From NCBI GenBank assembly GCA_027296045.1, contig JAPUJS010000239.1, positions 1 to 18,784 on the forward strand: a stretch of 18,784 bases of DNA, in the 5' to 3' direction. Shown here in pieces: positions 7,680 through 15,450 of this stretch. Position numbers and translations under genes: made by a program. Each line of letters opens with the position of its first letter. Position 1 is the first letter of the stretch. The stretch is from a bacterium. GTDB lineage: Bacteria; Latescibacterota; UBA2968. The notes beneath the pieces are model-generated. The model was not told where the DNA came from. It saw only the letters and a program-made list of their open reading frames with translations, and did no database searches.

Positions 7680-9248
7680 TCACTTTCCGTTCAACACAGC
7701 AACCGGTAAGATCATCTCCTCCATCGATATACCACCGTGTTGAAAACTATTGGCATATTTGGCCTGATATTCGTTAAAATTCGTCGGATAGACAAAATAA
7801 TAATCTTCTTTGCACAAAATATAATGGGTTCCCATACCCAGACTCGGCAACCTATAGGCTTCCGGATCGGACACATGGACAGCGTGCCGTTGATCGCACC
7901 GGAGGTTTTTGCCGTATTTAAACCGCAAACTGGTCGAAGTATCCCGGTTGCCGTGCGCCAACGAAGCCCGACCGGCCATCACACACCCGTGATCGGTGGT
8001 CAATACCACCGTCGAGTCGGTCTCTGCGAGTTTTCGCAGCATATCAAAAAGGGCCGAGTGTGAAAACCACGAACGGGTCAAAGACCGATACGCAGACTCG
8101 TCGGGTGCCATCTCCTGCAAAATCTCGGACTCGGATCGACCGTGGGTCAAAATGTCCAGAAAATTGAACACCACTGACATCAGAGGAAACGATCGGTAGG
8201 AATGCACTCTTTTGACCAACCGGTTTCCTTCTGCAATATCGAGCACCTTCACATACCGGGTTTCCAGCTTCAATGTGGGATCGATTTCTTCGAGCTGGCG
8301 ATCCAGAAGTTGATGTTCATGCCGGTTCCGGCTGCCTTCCTCGTCCCGTGCACTCTTCCACTCCTCCGGATAGAGCTTTGCAATATCAGTGCTAAACAAA
8401 CCGCTGAAGATGGCATTCCGGGAATACGGAGTCGCCGTTGGCAAAATCGAATAATAGTGGTACTGATCGACATTAAAAATATCGGACAACACCGGCAAAA
8501 TGGCAAGCCAGTGATCCAGACGCATACAGTCGACCACAACCAAAAAGACCTGGCGGCCCTCCTGAAGCTTGGGAATAACAAACTCCGACACAATATCTAC
8601 CGACAACAGCGGAGAATCCTCTTCCTCGTGTACCCACCGGGCGTAGTTTTGTTCCACATATTTTCCAAACTCCAGATTGCAGGCGCGTTTTAAATCATCG
8701 TGCATCTGCCGCAAGCCCGGATCAAAGAACCGGTCCAATTGCAAATCCCATTCCGACAGCCGGACGTGTAAATCAATCCAATTTTCCCAGGAAGTCGCCT
8801 CTGTCAGGGCCCCGCGCAGCCGGTTGGATGCCGCCACATAGTCCAGCCCCATCCGGTCTTTCAAAATCTGCCGGGCATCCAGAAGCTTTTTGCAGGCCAA
8901 CAGAATCTGGCTCGGGTTCACCGGTTTGGTCAAATAATCGTCGATCCGCTGCCCGATGGCCTCTTCCATCAACCGTTCTTCTTCGTTTTTGGTGATCATA
9001 ATCACCGGAATATCCGGCTTGATATCCTTGATAATTGCAAGGGTCGACAGCCCGTCGCGACCGGCCATCATTTCATCCAGCAAAACAATGTCAAATCCCT
9101 CTTTCTGAATCTGGGAAATCGCATCGTCTCCGTTGGTCACAGGAGTGACCTGATACCCGCGATCGTTCAAGAAAATCTGGTGGGGCTTCAACAGATCGAT
9201 CTCATCGTCGGCCCACAAAATTTTCTTCTTCTCCGCTGGAGCTGCCAC
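7680..9248 (-). CDS. porX: PorX-like response regulator with PglZ-type alkaline phosphatase domain
   Basis: A 522-residue two-part protein. Residues 8-125 form a response-regulator receiver: D14/D15 acidic pair, phospho-acceptor D58 in LLDEM, T86 and K108 in LTKP. A helical linker (about 130-210) leads to a PglZ/alkaline-phosphatase-superfamily domain. That domain has VVVDCMRLDHW (237-247), the LPTATPYSRNAIFSG segment (269-283) with candidate nucleophile threonines T271/T273, TTDHG (417-421) and QHGGISMEEM (503-512). This order and length match PorX, which in Bacteroidota partners PorY and a sigma factor to control type IX secretion genes and has phosphodiesterase activity. Here a histidine kinase lies 36 nt upstream. 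The start is GTG at 9248, supported by AAGGAG five bases before it. Orthology to PorX is well supported by architecture; the target genes are unknown. Confidence 0.9.
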   Translation of the reverse strand: MAAPAEKKKILWADDEIDLLKPHQIFLNDRGYQVTPVTNGDDAISQIQKEGFDIVLLDEMMAGRDGLSTLAIIKDIKPDIPVIMITKNEEERLMEEAIGQRIDDYLTKPVNPSQILLACKKLLDARQILKDRMGLDYVAASNRLRGALTEATSWENWIDLHVRLSEWDLQLDRFFDPGLRQMHDDLKRACNLEFGKYVEQNYARWVHEEEDSPLLSVDIVSEFVIPKLQEGRQVFLVVVDCMRLDHWLAILPVLSDIFNVDQYHYYSILPTATPYSRNAIFSGLFSTDIAKLYPEEWKSARDEEGSRNRHEHQLLDRQLEEIDPTLKLETRYVKVLDIAEGNRLVKRVHSYRSFPLMSVVFNFLDILTHGRSESEILQEMAPDESAYRSLTRSWFSHSALFDMLRKLAETDSTVVLTTDHGCVMAGRASLAHGNRDTSTSLRFKYGKNLRCDQRHAVHVSDPEAYRLPSLGMGTHYILCKEDYYFVYPTNFNEYQAKYANSFQHGGISMEEMILPVAVLNGK

Positions 9249-9284
9249 AAAAACTCCTTTTTGGTTAAGCCTGCTGCGTCTCTT

Positions 9285-10631
9285 CTATGTCTTTACAAAG
9301 GGAAGGGTAACCAGAAAGGTCGTGCCCTCACCCGGCGTACTTTCTTTTACAACAATCTTGCCATTGTGATACTCTTCAACAATCCGCTTCACAAATGCCA
9401 ACCCCAACCCCCAACCCCGTTTCTTTGTGCTATATCCGGGTAAAAAAACCTGTTTCACCAGATGCGGCGGAATGCCTTTGCCATTGTCCATCACCAGAAT
9501 ATCCACCCTGTCTTCATGAAGTTCGCTGGAAATTTCGATCCGACCGTCCTTTTCCTCCATCGCGTCTGCCGCATTTTTAAACAGATTTTCAAACGCCCAG
9601 CCCAACAACTCATCGTTCAGCGGCAAAACAGGTATTTCCGCCAGCGAATTGACAATCTGAACATCGCTGGGCAATCGGTGTCTCAAATAGGCGACCGTTT
9701 TGGAAATCACATCCTGAACCTGCGCCAACCGGAGTTCGGGCGTCGAACCAATCAGACTGAACCGGGAGGCAATCTGATTCAACCGGCTGGTATCTTGCGC
9801 CATTTCTTCCACCACCTGCTTCAACCGGCCAGATACCTCCGGGACATCCATCTCATCCACCTCGGCCTTCATCAACTCCATCCACCCATAAAGCGACGAC
9901 AAAGGCGTGCCGAGTTGATGAGCCGTCTCCCGGGCCATTCCCACCCATATGGATCTTGCCTCACTGTTTTTAATATGCTGAAAAGCCACATACCCAATCC
10001 CGACAAACAAAAGGGTCACCAGCAAAGCCACAAACGGCAACCAGGACAGGCGCTTCACCAAACTCGACTCTCCGTAGTGCAGCATCCAGATCTTGTTTTC
10101 AGACGATTTGGGTTTGTTATCCGGCCCAAGTTCGGTGTCGGGATATTCAAATGGCAAAGGACGGTAGGCCTGATCCAATTGCGCTGCAATGCGTCTCAGC
10201 CTGGCCAGCGCGTCCGGGCTATGGTCCCCCCAATCAATTCCCACCGCCTGCCAGTATCTGGGCTTGCCTTGTTCGTCGGTGATGACCACCGGAAAGTTTG
10301 TATTTTGAACCGTCTCAAAAATGGTATTCATATAAAAACTACCCGGCTTCACCTCGATCACATCGACCGTTGTCAAGCTATACAGGAACGCATACAGTTC
10401 GCCCATTCGCTTGGCCTCCGACCGCATCGGACGGACCACAAACAACTGGGCATAGACCAGAAAGGCCAGCACAATGGTCATCCCTGAAAGGAAAAAATAA
10501 GCGCTAAACAACCGGTGACTGGACAGCCGAACTTTCCAATCCCCCAGAAAAACTCGCACCTGGTTTTCGGGCTCCATGCCCATCTTTCTGCCACGGGTCG
10601 CTGTTTGTTTGTCCATCACGTTCATCTTCAT
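9285..10631 (-). CDS. Membrane sensor histidine kinase linked to the PorX-like gene
   Basis: A 448-residue kinase. A first membrane helix (about 41-66) and a second (about 197-217) flank a sensor region of about 130 residues, probably periplasmic. The DHp domain carries the H-box ETAHQLGTPLSSL with phospho-acceptor H238. The HATPase_c domain has an N-box ENLFKNAADAM (348-358), the G1 box DNGKG (382-386), a YSTKKRGWGLGLAF segment (400-413) forming the F/G2 boxes, and a final GEGTTFLVTLP. All core catalytic motifs are present. There is no HAMP or receiver domain. It lies 36 nt upstream of the PorX-like gene and 12 nt downstream of the flippase-like gene, so it is the obvious candidate partner of that regulator. 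The start is uncertain: ATG at 10631, or the ATG two codons later (10625), which sits better behind AAGGA. Confidence 0.92.
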   Translation of the reverse strand: MKMNVMDKQTATRGRKMGMEPENQVRVFLGDWKVRLSSHRLFSAYFFLSGMTIVLAFLVYAQLFVVRPMRSEAKRMGELYAFLYSLTTVDVIEVKPGSFYMNTIFETVQNTNFPVVITDEQGKPRYWQAVGIDWGDHSPDALARLRRIAAQLDQAYRPLPFEYPDTELGPDNKPKSSENKIWMLHYGESSLVKRLSWLPFVALLVTLLFVGIGYVAFQHIKNSEARSIWVGMARETAHQLGTPLSSLYGWMELMKAEVDEMDVPEVSGRLKQVVEEMAQDTSRLNQIASRFSLIGSTPELRLAQVQDVISKTVAYLRHRLPSDVQIVNSLAEIPVLPLNDELLGWAFENLFKNAADAMEEKDGRIEISSELHEDRVDILVMDNGKGIPPHLVKQVFLPGYSTKKRGWGLGLAFVKRIVEEYHNGKIVVKESTPGEGTTFLVTLPFVKT

Positions 10632-10643
10632 ATCCTTACAACC

Positions 10644-11651
10644 TTATGTCTCTTTCTCAACAATCCCGTCTGCCTCTATCTGAACGCCTTTGGCAAACTC
10701 CGGTTCCACGTCCTCCGCCCAATCCAACCGGTTGCGACCCAAAATAAAGACCAACGCACCCAAAGCAACCGCAAACCAGAGCGTGCACACCCGAATGATA
10801 AAGGTCGCGCCCACCGCATTGGCCAGAGGCATTCCACGGTGCACCAGCAAGCCCGACATACTTCCCTCTGTCGGCCCCAAGCCTCCAGGCAGGAGTGTTA
10901 ATGCGCCGAACAAGGTGGCAAAACTATAGATAAAAGTGGCGGCAGCCACACCCACCTGGCCCCCAAATCCATGAATCACATAATAAAACCCCAAACACTC
11001 CGCAAACCAAGCTGCAATACCCAACACAACCCCCCCAAACAGGTGCAAGGGAGTGATCAGCACCCGCATCCCTTCATACGCATCTCGAAACGACGGGGCA
11101 AAGCGCCCCACCACGGGCAAACGCCCAAACCATTCAATACACCAACCCATGCCCTTCGACCACCCTAAAAACAGAAGCATCCCTGCCGTCAGGCCAGTCA
11201 CGACCCAAAATGGAAGCACGCCTTGCTCAAAAGAAAACACCCCAGCCAGAGACAGAAAGATCAAGGCGATAAAATCTGCCAGCCGCTCCATCACAACAGC
11301 AGGTGCGCTCCGACGGACCGGAATCCCCAACCGGTGTCGGATAAAGTACGCCTTTAGCAACTCCCCCGCCTTACCGGGGGTTACCGACAAGACCAGGCCG
11401 GCCAGAAAGACAATCAAACTATCGCCTTTTGCAAGCGGAATCTTGAGCCAGCTTAAATACATCTGCCAGCGGACAAACCGCACCCCATAATTCACCAGGG
11501 CCAGAAATAGAGCCAGGGGCACAAAAATGAGTTCAAAAGCCCGAAACGCCTCCGCCAACCGGTCCAGATCGGAATAGATGCTCAACCCGAGAAAAACCAG
11601 GGCACCCAATCCTACCGAGATCAGAAGTTTTCGCTTTAATTGCTCAAACAT
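10644..11651 (-). CDS. Flippase-like integral membrane protein (LPG-synthase TM / UPF0104 family)
   Basis: A 335-residue polytopic membrane protein with about eight hydrophobic segments. Family motifs are TPGKAGELLKAY (91-102), ERLAD (122-126) and LPGGLGPTEG (254-263), as in the transmembrane domain shared with lysylphosphatidylglycerol synthases. The aminoacyl-transferase domain of MprF is absent, so it should not make lysyl-PG. Stand-alone members are usually called flippase-like, and the substrate is unknown. It is the first gene of the minus-strand run, with the histidine kinase starting 12 nt after its stop. A candidate promoter lies about 80 nt upstream. No clear SD is next to the ATG at 11651. 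Residues 312-335 form a hydrophilic acidic tail. Confidence 0.88.
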   Translation of the reverse strand: MFEQLKRKLLISVGLGALVFLGLSIYSDLDRLAEAFRAFELIFVPLALFLALVNYGVRFVRWQMYLSWLKIPLAKGDSLIVFLAGLVLSVTPGKAGELLKAYFIRHRLGIPVRRSAPAVVMERLADFIALIFLSLAGVFSFEQGVLPFWVVTGLTAGMLLFLGWSKGMGWCIEWFGRLPVVGRFAPSFRDAYEGMRVLITPLHLFGGVVLGIAAWFAECLGFYYVIHGFGGQVGVAAATFIYSFATLFGALTLLPGGLGPTEGSMSGLLVHRGMPLANAVGATFIIRVCTLWFAVALGALVFILGRNRLDWAEDVEPEFAKGVQIEADGIVEKET

Positions 11652-11728
11652 AAATAGTAATTTCAGGCTCCGATTGAGATCAAATTAAAAAATCAGGGTC
11701 CGATCCCTACTTTACAAGCTGCCCCTAC

Positions 11729-11758
11729 AAAATAAGCCTATACCCGGACCCAAGTCAA
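11729..11758 (-). promoter_or_regulatory. Candidate promoter of the flippase-kinase-PorX cluster
   Basis: On the minus strand, TTGACT (11758-11753) and TATTTT (11734-11729) are separated by 18 nt, a fair sigma-70-type pair about 78 nt before the flippase-like ATG. The opposing rpsU promoter is close by, and the two -10 boxes are about 62 bp apart, so the two units may influence each other. Bacteroidota primary sigma factors use different boxes, so the call depends on the lineage. Confidence 0.4.
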
Positions 11759-11773
11759 TGGCAGAAAAACCGT

Positions 11774-11802
11774 TTGCAAAATCTCAGTTTTTATGATATA
11801 TT
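11774..11802 (+). promoter_or_regulatory. Candidate rpsU promoter
   Basis: TTGCAA (11774-11779) and TATATT (11797-11802) with the optimal 17-nt spacer. It is the best sigma-70-type promoter match in the window and is placed for a start site near 11809, giving a leader of about 90 nt before the rpsU ATG. An overlapping TATGAT at 11792 has poorer spacing. Confidence 0.6.
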
Positions 11803-11849
11803 ATGTCTCTATAAATTCCTAGCAAAACTTAACTTTATGCAATCTTTTC

Positions 11850-11866
11850 CTGGACGGTTTGTCCAG
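11850..11866 (+). promoter_or_regulatory. Stem-loop in the rpsU leader
   Basis: CTGGAC (11850-11855), loop GGTTT, GTCCAG (11861-11866): a perfect 6-bp stem in the untranslated leader, 33 nt before the start codon. Its arms can alternatively pair with the arms of the start-codon hairpin at 11893-11908. Confidence 0.5.
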
Positions 11867-11881
11867 CCAATTTCAATATGG

Positions 11882-11908
11882 AAAGGGGTGAAACCAGGTA
11901 TGCCTGGT
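11882..11908 (+). promoter_or_regulatory. Strong SD and start-codon hairpin of rpsU
   Basis: AAAGGGGTGA (11882-11891) matches 8 of 10 positions of the full SD AAGGAGGTGA, and one of the two mismatches is a G-U-compatible change. It lies 8 nt before the ATG. Directly behind it, ACCAGG (11893-11898) and CCTGGT (11903-11908) form a perfect 6-bp hairpin whose tetraloop TATG (11899-11902) holds the start codon. This arrangement suggests control of initiation and supports 11900 as the true start. Confidence 0.6.
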
Positions 11909-12097
11909 ATCATTGTTCGAGATGATGAGCCATTTGAAAGGGCGCTAAAACGCTTCAAAAAAGTCTGCGAAAAAGCGGGTGTGATCTCCGACATGAAAAA
12001 AAATCAGCACTTCGAGAAACCCAGCGAGCGACGGAAGCGTAAAATTGCTGCGGCCAAGCGGAAACGCTTGAAGTTTGAGCACTTCCGGGGACGTTAA
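11900..12097 (+). CDS. rpsU: 30S ribosomal protein bS21
   Basis: A small basic protein of 65 residues that binds near the anti-SD end of 16S rRNA on the 30S platform. The N-terminus MPGIIVRDDEPFERALKRFK and the following CEKAGVISDM and EKPSERRKRK stretches are typical of bS21. An in-frame extension back to a TTG at 11774 would add an AT-rich, unrelated peptide and overlap the promoter. The ATG at 11900, with its strong SD, is therefore the start. The gene has its own promoter, a structured leader and a terminator after the stop, so it is mostly a single-gene unit ahead of cvpA-mutS2. Some Bacteroidota bS21 proteins help mask the anti-SD and feed back on their own strong SD; the layout here is compatible with that, but not proof. 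Confidence 0.96.
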   Translation: MPGIIVRDDEPFERALKRFKKVCEKAGVISDMKKNQHFEKPSERRKRKIAAAKRKRLKFEHFRGR

Positions 12098-12125
12098 ACA
12101 GCGCCAGAGTTTCCGAAACAGACGA

Positions 12126-12154
12126 AACCGCACCGATCTTCCATTGGTGCGGTT
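12126..12154 (+). terminator. rpsU terminator hairpin
   Basis: AACCGCACC (12126-12134) pairs with GGTGCGGTT (12146-12154). Three more pairs (one G-U) extend the stem and leave a CTTCC loop. ACG and CGT just outside can add a lower helix. The trailing CTCGTTTATCT is only moderately T-rich, so termination may be incomplete. Confidence 0.65.
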
Positions 12155-12299
12155 CTCGTTTATCTGCACCATATTATAAGATATAATTTATAACATTATT
12201 AATTTTTTTCATAATCAGAATCCATCTGACGTGCGTCTAATAAAAGATCAGGCATTCCAGCCCTTTTCCACACCCATCTCGTATTGCTTCATCTGAGCC
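12155..12299 (+). promoter_or_regulatory. AT-rich region upstream of cvpA, probable promoter region
   Basis: Bases 12171-12212 are strikingly AT-rich compared with the rest of the window and include a perfect TATAAT at 12182-12187. The -35 position (around TTTATC, 12159-12164) is poor and abuts the rpsU terminator. About 110 nt of leader would precede cvpA. I see no gene or clear RNA structure in it. Confidence 0.4.
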
Positions 12300-12929
12300 A
12301 TGAACTTTGTAGATCTGATCCTTTTCCTTGGCATCTTCTGGGTTGCCCGCACGGGCTGGCAGAACGGACTGATTCAAAGCCTGCTCGGCCTGGTCAGCCT
12401 GCTTGTGGCCTATGCCGTCGCCCTGGCCTATGGCGGATCTGCTGCCACCTGGTTTTCGGGCACGGCAGAAGACATCGAAGGGGGGGCCGCACTCCTGGGA
12501 TTTTTGGCCGTTTTTGCCCTGGCCCTGGCCGGTTGCTACCTCCTGGGCCGTGTCGTGCGAACCTTCCTCCAAGCTTCCCCTTTGGGCATCGTGGATATCC
12601 TGGCAGGAGGCGCATTTGGCCTGGCAAAGGGGGTTTTCATTTTCGGCCTCTTAACCGTATTTTGCCACGCCTATCCCATCCACAGCCGTCTGCCGGGCCT
12701 GATTGACGAATCCGTCCTGGGAACACATGTCCAGCAAGCTGCTTTGTATCTGGCCGATGCGGTTCAAACCCAGTTTCCCCGGGCAAAAGACCTGCTTGTC
12801 AAAATGGGCATCCAGGCCGATGACAGTCCCCCTCCCATTGTTGAAAAGCTGAACAAAGAAGCCGAAAAAGCCAGAGAAAAACTGAATTCATTCATCGATG
12901 AATCCCGCAAACGGTTGGAATCCAAGTAA
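12300..12929 (+). CDS. cvpA: CvpA family inner-membrane protein
   Basis: 209 residues with four hydrophobic segments (about 3-16, 24-46, 63-85 and 98-123). The loop with RTGWQNGLIQ after the first helix and the fourth segment DILAGGAFGLAKG are typical of CvpA, as is the LPGLIDESVL just after the membrane part. A hydrophilic, helical, lysine- and glutamate-rich tail (about 170-209) follows. CvpA was named for its requirement for colicin V production in E. coli and has been linked to envelope stress tolerance, but its biochemical role is unclear. The stop is 2 nt before the mutS2 ATG, so the two form an operon. No good SD precedes the ATG. Confidence 0.9.
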   Translation: MNFVDLILFLGIFWVARTGWQNGLIQSLLGLVSLLVAYAVALAYGGSAATWFSGTAEDIEGGAALLGFLAVFALALAGCYLLGRVVRTFLQASPLGIVDILAGGAFGLAKGVFIFGLLTVFCHAYPIHSRLPGLIDESVLGTHVQQAALYLADAVQTQFPRAKDLLVKMGIQADDSPPPIVEKLNKEAEKAREKLNSFIDESRKRLESK

Positions 12930-12931
12930 AA

Positions 12932-15310
12932 ATGGAATGTTCCCCCCACACCCTCTGCACCCTCGAATTTGACAAAATTCGAGATCAAATTGCCGAACGC
13001 ACCGCCTCGCCTATGGGCAAACGAGAAATCGAAGCCCTTGCCCCTACCGACGATCCCGATCGGATCGATGTGCTGCTCCAACCTGTCCTGGAAGGCATGG
13101 ACCTCATCGCTTTCGGCGAACCCATTTCCGTCCACAACATACCCGACGCCGGTCCTTCTCTTGCATCCAGTGCAGCCGAAGGGGCCATGTTAACGGTCCA
13201 GGAACTCCTGGGCATTGGCGAAATTCTGACCGCTTCCCGCCGTCTCCACAGCTATATGTCCGAAAATCGGCAGAAATACCCCCGGCTGTGGATCCTGACC
13301 CAACCCCTCCAGGCCTTTCCCGACCTGGAAGATGCATTTCGGAAAGCCCTGGATCCGGTTTCTCAAGAAGTGAAAGATTCGGCAAGCACGAGCCTGCGAC
13401 GCATCCGACGCCAGATCGAAAACCTTCGCGTTAGCATTCGGGAAAAGGTCGAATCTGTGGTCAGCAAACTCTCCGATTCGATCCTTCAGGAGCGCCTGGT
13501 CACCCTGCGAAGCGGTCGATTTGTGATTCCCATTCGAGAAAATCAGAAGCGCAAAGTCGAGGGCATCGTGCACGACCAGTCCTCCAGCGGGGCAACCCTC
13601 TTTATGGAACCGATGGCCACCGTTGAACTCAACAACCAGCTCCGACAACTCGAACTGTCCGAGGTCGAGGAGATCCGGCGCATCCTGCGTGAGCTCACGG
13701 CCCGGGTCGGCCAGATCAGCCTGCCCCTGCGCGACAATCTGGACATTCTGGGCAAGTTCGATGCCATGTATGCCAAAGCCGCTTTTTGCCGCGAACTCGA
13801 TTGCACCGAACCCCTCTTCAATTCCGAAGGCAAAATCCACCTCCGGGGCGCCCGACACCCGCTCCTGGTGCACCGTCTGAAAAAAGAAAACCAGATCGAG
13901 ACGCTGGTACCTCTGGATCTCATCCTGGGCGATGGTGCATACCACACCCTCATTCTTACAGGCCCCAATGCCGGTGGCAAAACAGTCACGTTGAAAACCG
14001 TAGGGCTATTGGCCCTCATCGCACAGGCCGGTCTTCCCATTCCCGCCCGGGAAAAATCGGAACTCCCTGTTTTCTCCGGCATTTTTGCCGATATTGGAGA
14101 TGCCCAGTCCATCGAAAACGACCTCAGCACCTTTTCCTCCCACGTGACCAACCTGGTCGAGATCTGCAACAAAGCCGATGGGAACGCCCTCATCTTGCTC
14201 GACGAGATTGGGACCAGTACCGATCCTGACGAAGGCTCTGCCCTTGCTGTGTCCCTGCTCCAGGAATTCACCCGACGAGGATGCAGAACCATGGCGACCA
14301 CACACCACGGCGTCCTCAAAGCCGTTGCCCACGAATCCGAAGGCATGGCAAATGGCTCGATGGCCTTTGATGCAGACACCTTAAGTCCGACCTTTCACCT
14401 CCGAACCCAGGTGCCCGGAAGCAGCTATGCCTTTGAAATCGCCCGGCGGTTGGGCATGCCCGATGCCATTGTGGACGAAGCCGTTCGCCTGGCCGGCACC
14501 GAGGTACGCAAAGTCGAATCGCTCATCCTGGATCTGGATGCCACCTACCAACGGTATGAGACCAACCTCAAAAAAGTGCAAGAAGAACGTCAGGCGCTGG
14601 AGGCCGAAAAAGCCGATTATGAAACCAGGCTAAAAGATGTCGAATCCCGGGAACGAAGCCTGAAACGATCTTCCCAGGAAGAAGCCCAGCGCATCCTTTC
14701 CGAAGCCAACGCCCTGGTGGAACGCACCGTTGCCGAGATTCGGTCCTCACAGGCCAGCAAATCTGCCATTAAACAGGCACACACACAAATTCAAGAAGCC
14801 CGGCAATCTCTAACGGAGGCACTTAAAACACCCGAAGGACAAGGCACTCGAAAAGAATTCCATCCAGGCGACCTGGTCTTTTACAAAACTTTTGGCAAAG
14901 AAGGCACGGTTTTCTCTTCCCCCAACCGCGCCGGTCGCGTCCTGGTCGAAATCGGCAATGTCAAAGTCGAAGTCTCTCCGGCAGACCTCGAATTTCGAGA
15001 AAAAGCCGGTCCCTCTGACACACCCGATGCCCCCGCAAAAACCTCCCCCAAACGGGCTGTACCCGTCGAAATCGATGTCCGGGGCCTCACCTTCGACGAA
15101 GCGGCCGATGTGGTAGATCGCTATCTTGACGAAGCATTCATGGGCCGGTTGAAACAAGCCCGCATCATCCATGGGAAAGGCACCGGGGCCCTGAAGCTAA
15201 AACTCGGGGACTACCTCAAGACCCACCCCCTGGTCAGATCCCAGCGCTCCGGCGGCCGGGGTGAAGGCGATTGGGGCGTCACCGTCATCCAGCTTGACAT
15301 CGACCCGTAA
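12932..15310 (+). CDS. mutS2: MutS2 ATPase/endonuclease
   Basis: 792 residues, full-length for MutS2. It has a core/clamp region (to about 320), an ABC-type ATPase with Walker A TGPNAGGKT (343-351), the DIGDAQSIENDLSTFSSH signature region and Walker B ILLDEIGTSTDPDEGSAL (D424, E425). A long coiled coil (about 525-640), a KOW-like segment (DLVFYKTFGKEGTV) and a C-terminal Smr nuclease-type domain follow. The Smr domain carries DVRG (715-718) and HGKG (747-750). Unlike MutS1 it lacks the mismatch-binding N-terminal domain. In B. subtilis MutS2 recognises collided ribosomes and splits them, feeding the RqcH pathway; in other species it restrains recombination. It starts 2 nt after cvpA without an evident SD, which suggests coupling to cvpA. 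Confidence 0.97.
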   Translation: MECSPHTLCTLEFDKIRDQIAERTASPMGKREIEALAPTDDPDRIDVLLQPVLEGMDLIAFGEPISVHNIPDAGPSLASSAAEGAMLTVQELLGIGEILTASRRLHSYMSENRQKYPRLWILTQPLQAFPDLEDAFRKALDPVSQEVKDSASTSLRRIRRQIENLRVSIREKVESVVSKLSDSILQERLVTLRSGRFVIPIRENQKRKVEGIVHDQSSSGATLFMEPMATVELNNQLRQLELSEVEEIRRILRELTARVGQISLPLRDNLDILGKFDAMYAKAAFCRELDCTEPLFNSEGKIHLRGARHPLLVHRLKKENQIETLVPLDLILGDGAYHTLILTGPNAGGKTVTLKTVGLLALIAQAGLPIPAREKSELPVFSGIFADIGDAQSIENDLSTFSSHVTNLVEICNKADGNALILLDEIGTSTDPDEGSALAVSLLQEFTRRGCRTMATTHHGVLKAVAHESEGMANGSMAFDADTLSPTFHLRTQVPGSSYAFEIARRLGMPDAIVDEAVRLAGTEVRKVESLILDLDATYQRYETNLKKVQEERQALEAEKADYETRLKDVESRERSLKRSSQEEAQRILSEANALVERTVAEIRSSQASKSAIKQAHTQIQEARQSLTEALKTPEGQGTRKEFHPGDLVFYKTFGKEGTVFSSPNRAGRVLVEIGNVKVEVSPADLEFREKAGPSDTPDAPAKTSPKRAVPVEIDVRGLTFDEAADVVDRYLDEAFMGRLKQARIIHGKGTGALKLKLGDYLKTHPLVRSQRSGGRGEGDWGVTVIQLDIDP

Positions 15311-15450
15311 GAGACTATATTTACCACATCCTGCAATCCACTTGGCGTATCCCAAACACACCCTTCCAACACAGATCATAAGGCTCACTTCCCAGCTTCC
15401 TCTCCTGCTTGCCGTCCAGGCGCCTCAAGTGAGGGCATCCTAATTCCACC
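15311..15450 (+). other. mutS2-ispG spacer
   Basis: 140 bases, C-rich, with no convincing promoter, terminator or SD. The nearest purine run before the ispG ATG (GTGAGGG, 15429-15435) is too far away for a normal SD. It is possibly a simple read-through spacer. Confidence 0.4.

Noticed and set aside
9462..10487. Long plus-strand open frame of 341 codons opposite the histidine kinase
   Set aside because: It is antisense to a gene with complete kinase motifs, and its product is rich in His, Arg, Gln and Pro with no recognisable domain.
11774..11899. In-frame N-terminal extension of bS21 from a TTG codon
   Set aside because: The extra 42 residues resemble no ribosomal protein and overlap the promoter; the conserved bS21 N-terminus and a strong SD fit the ATG at 11900.
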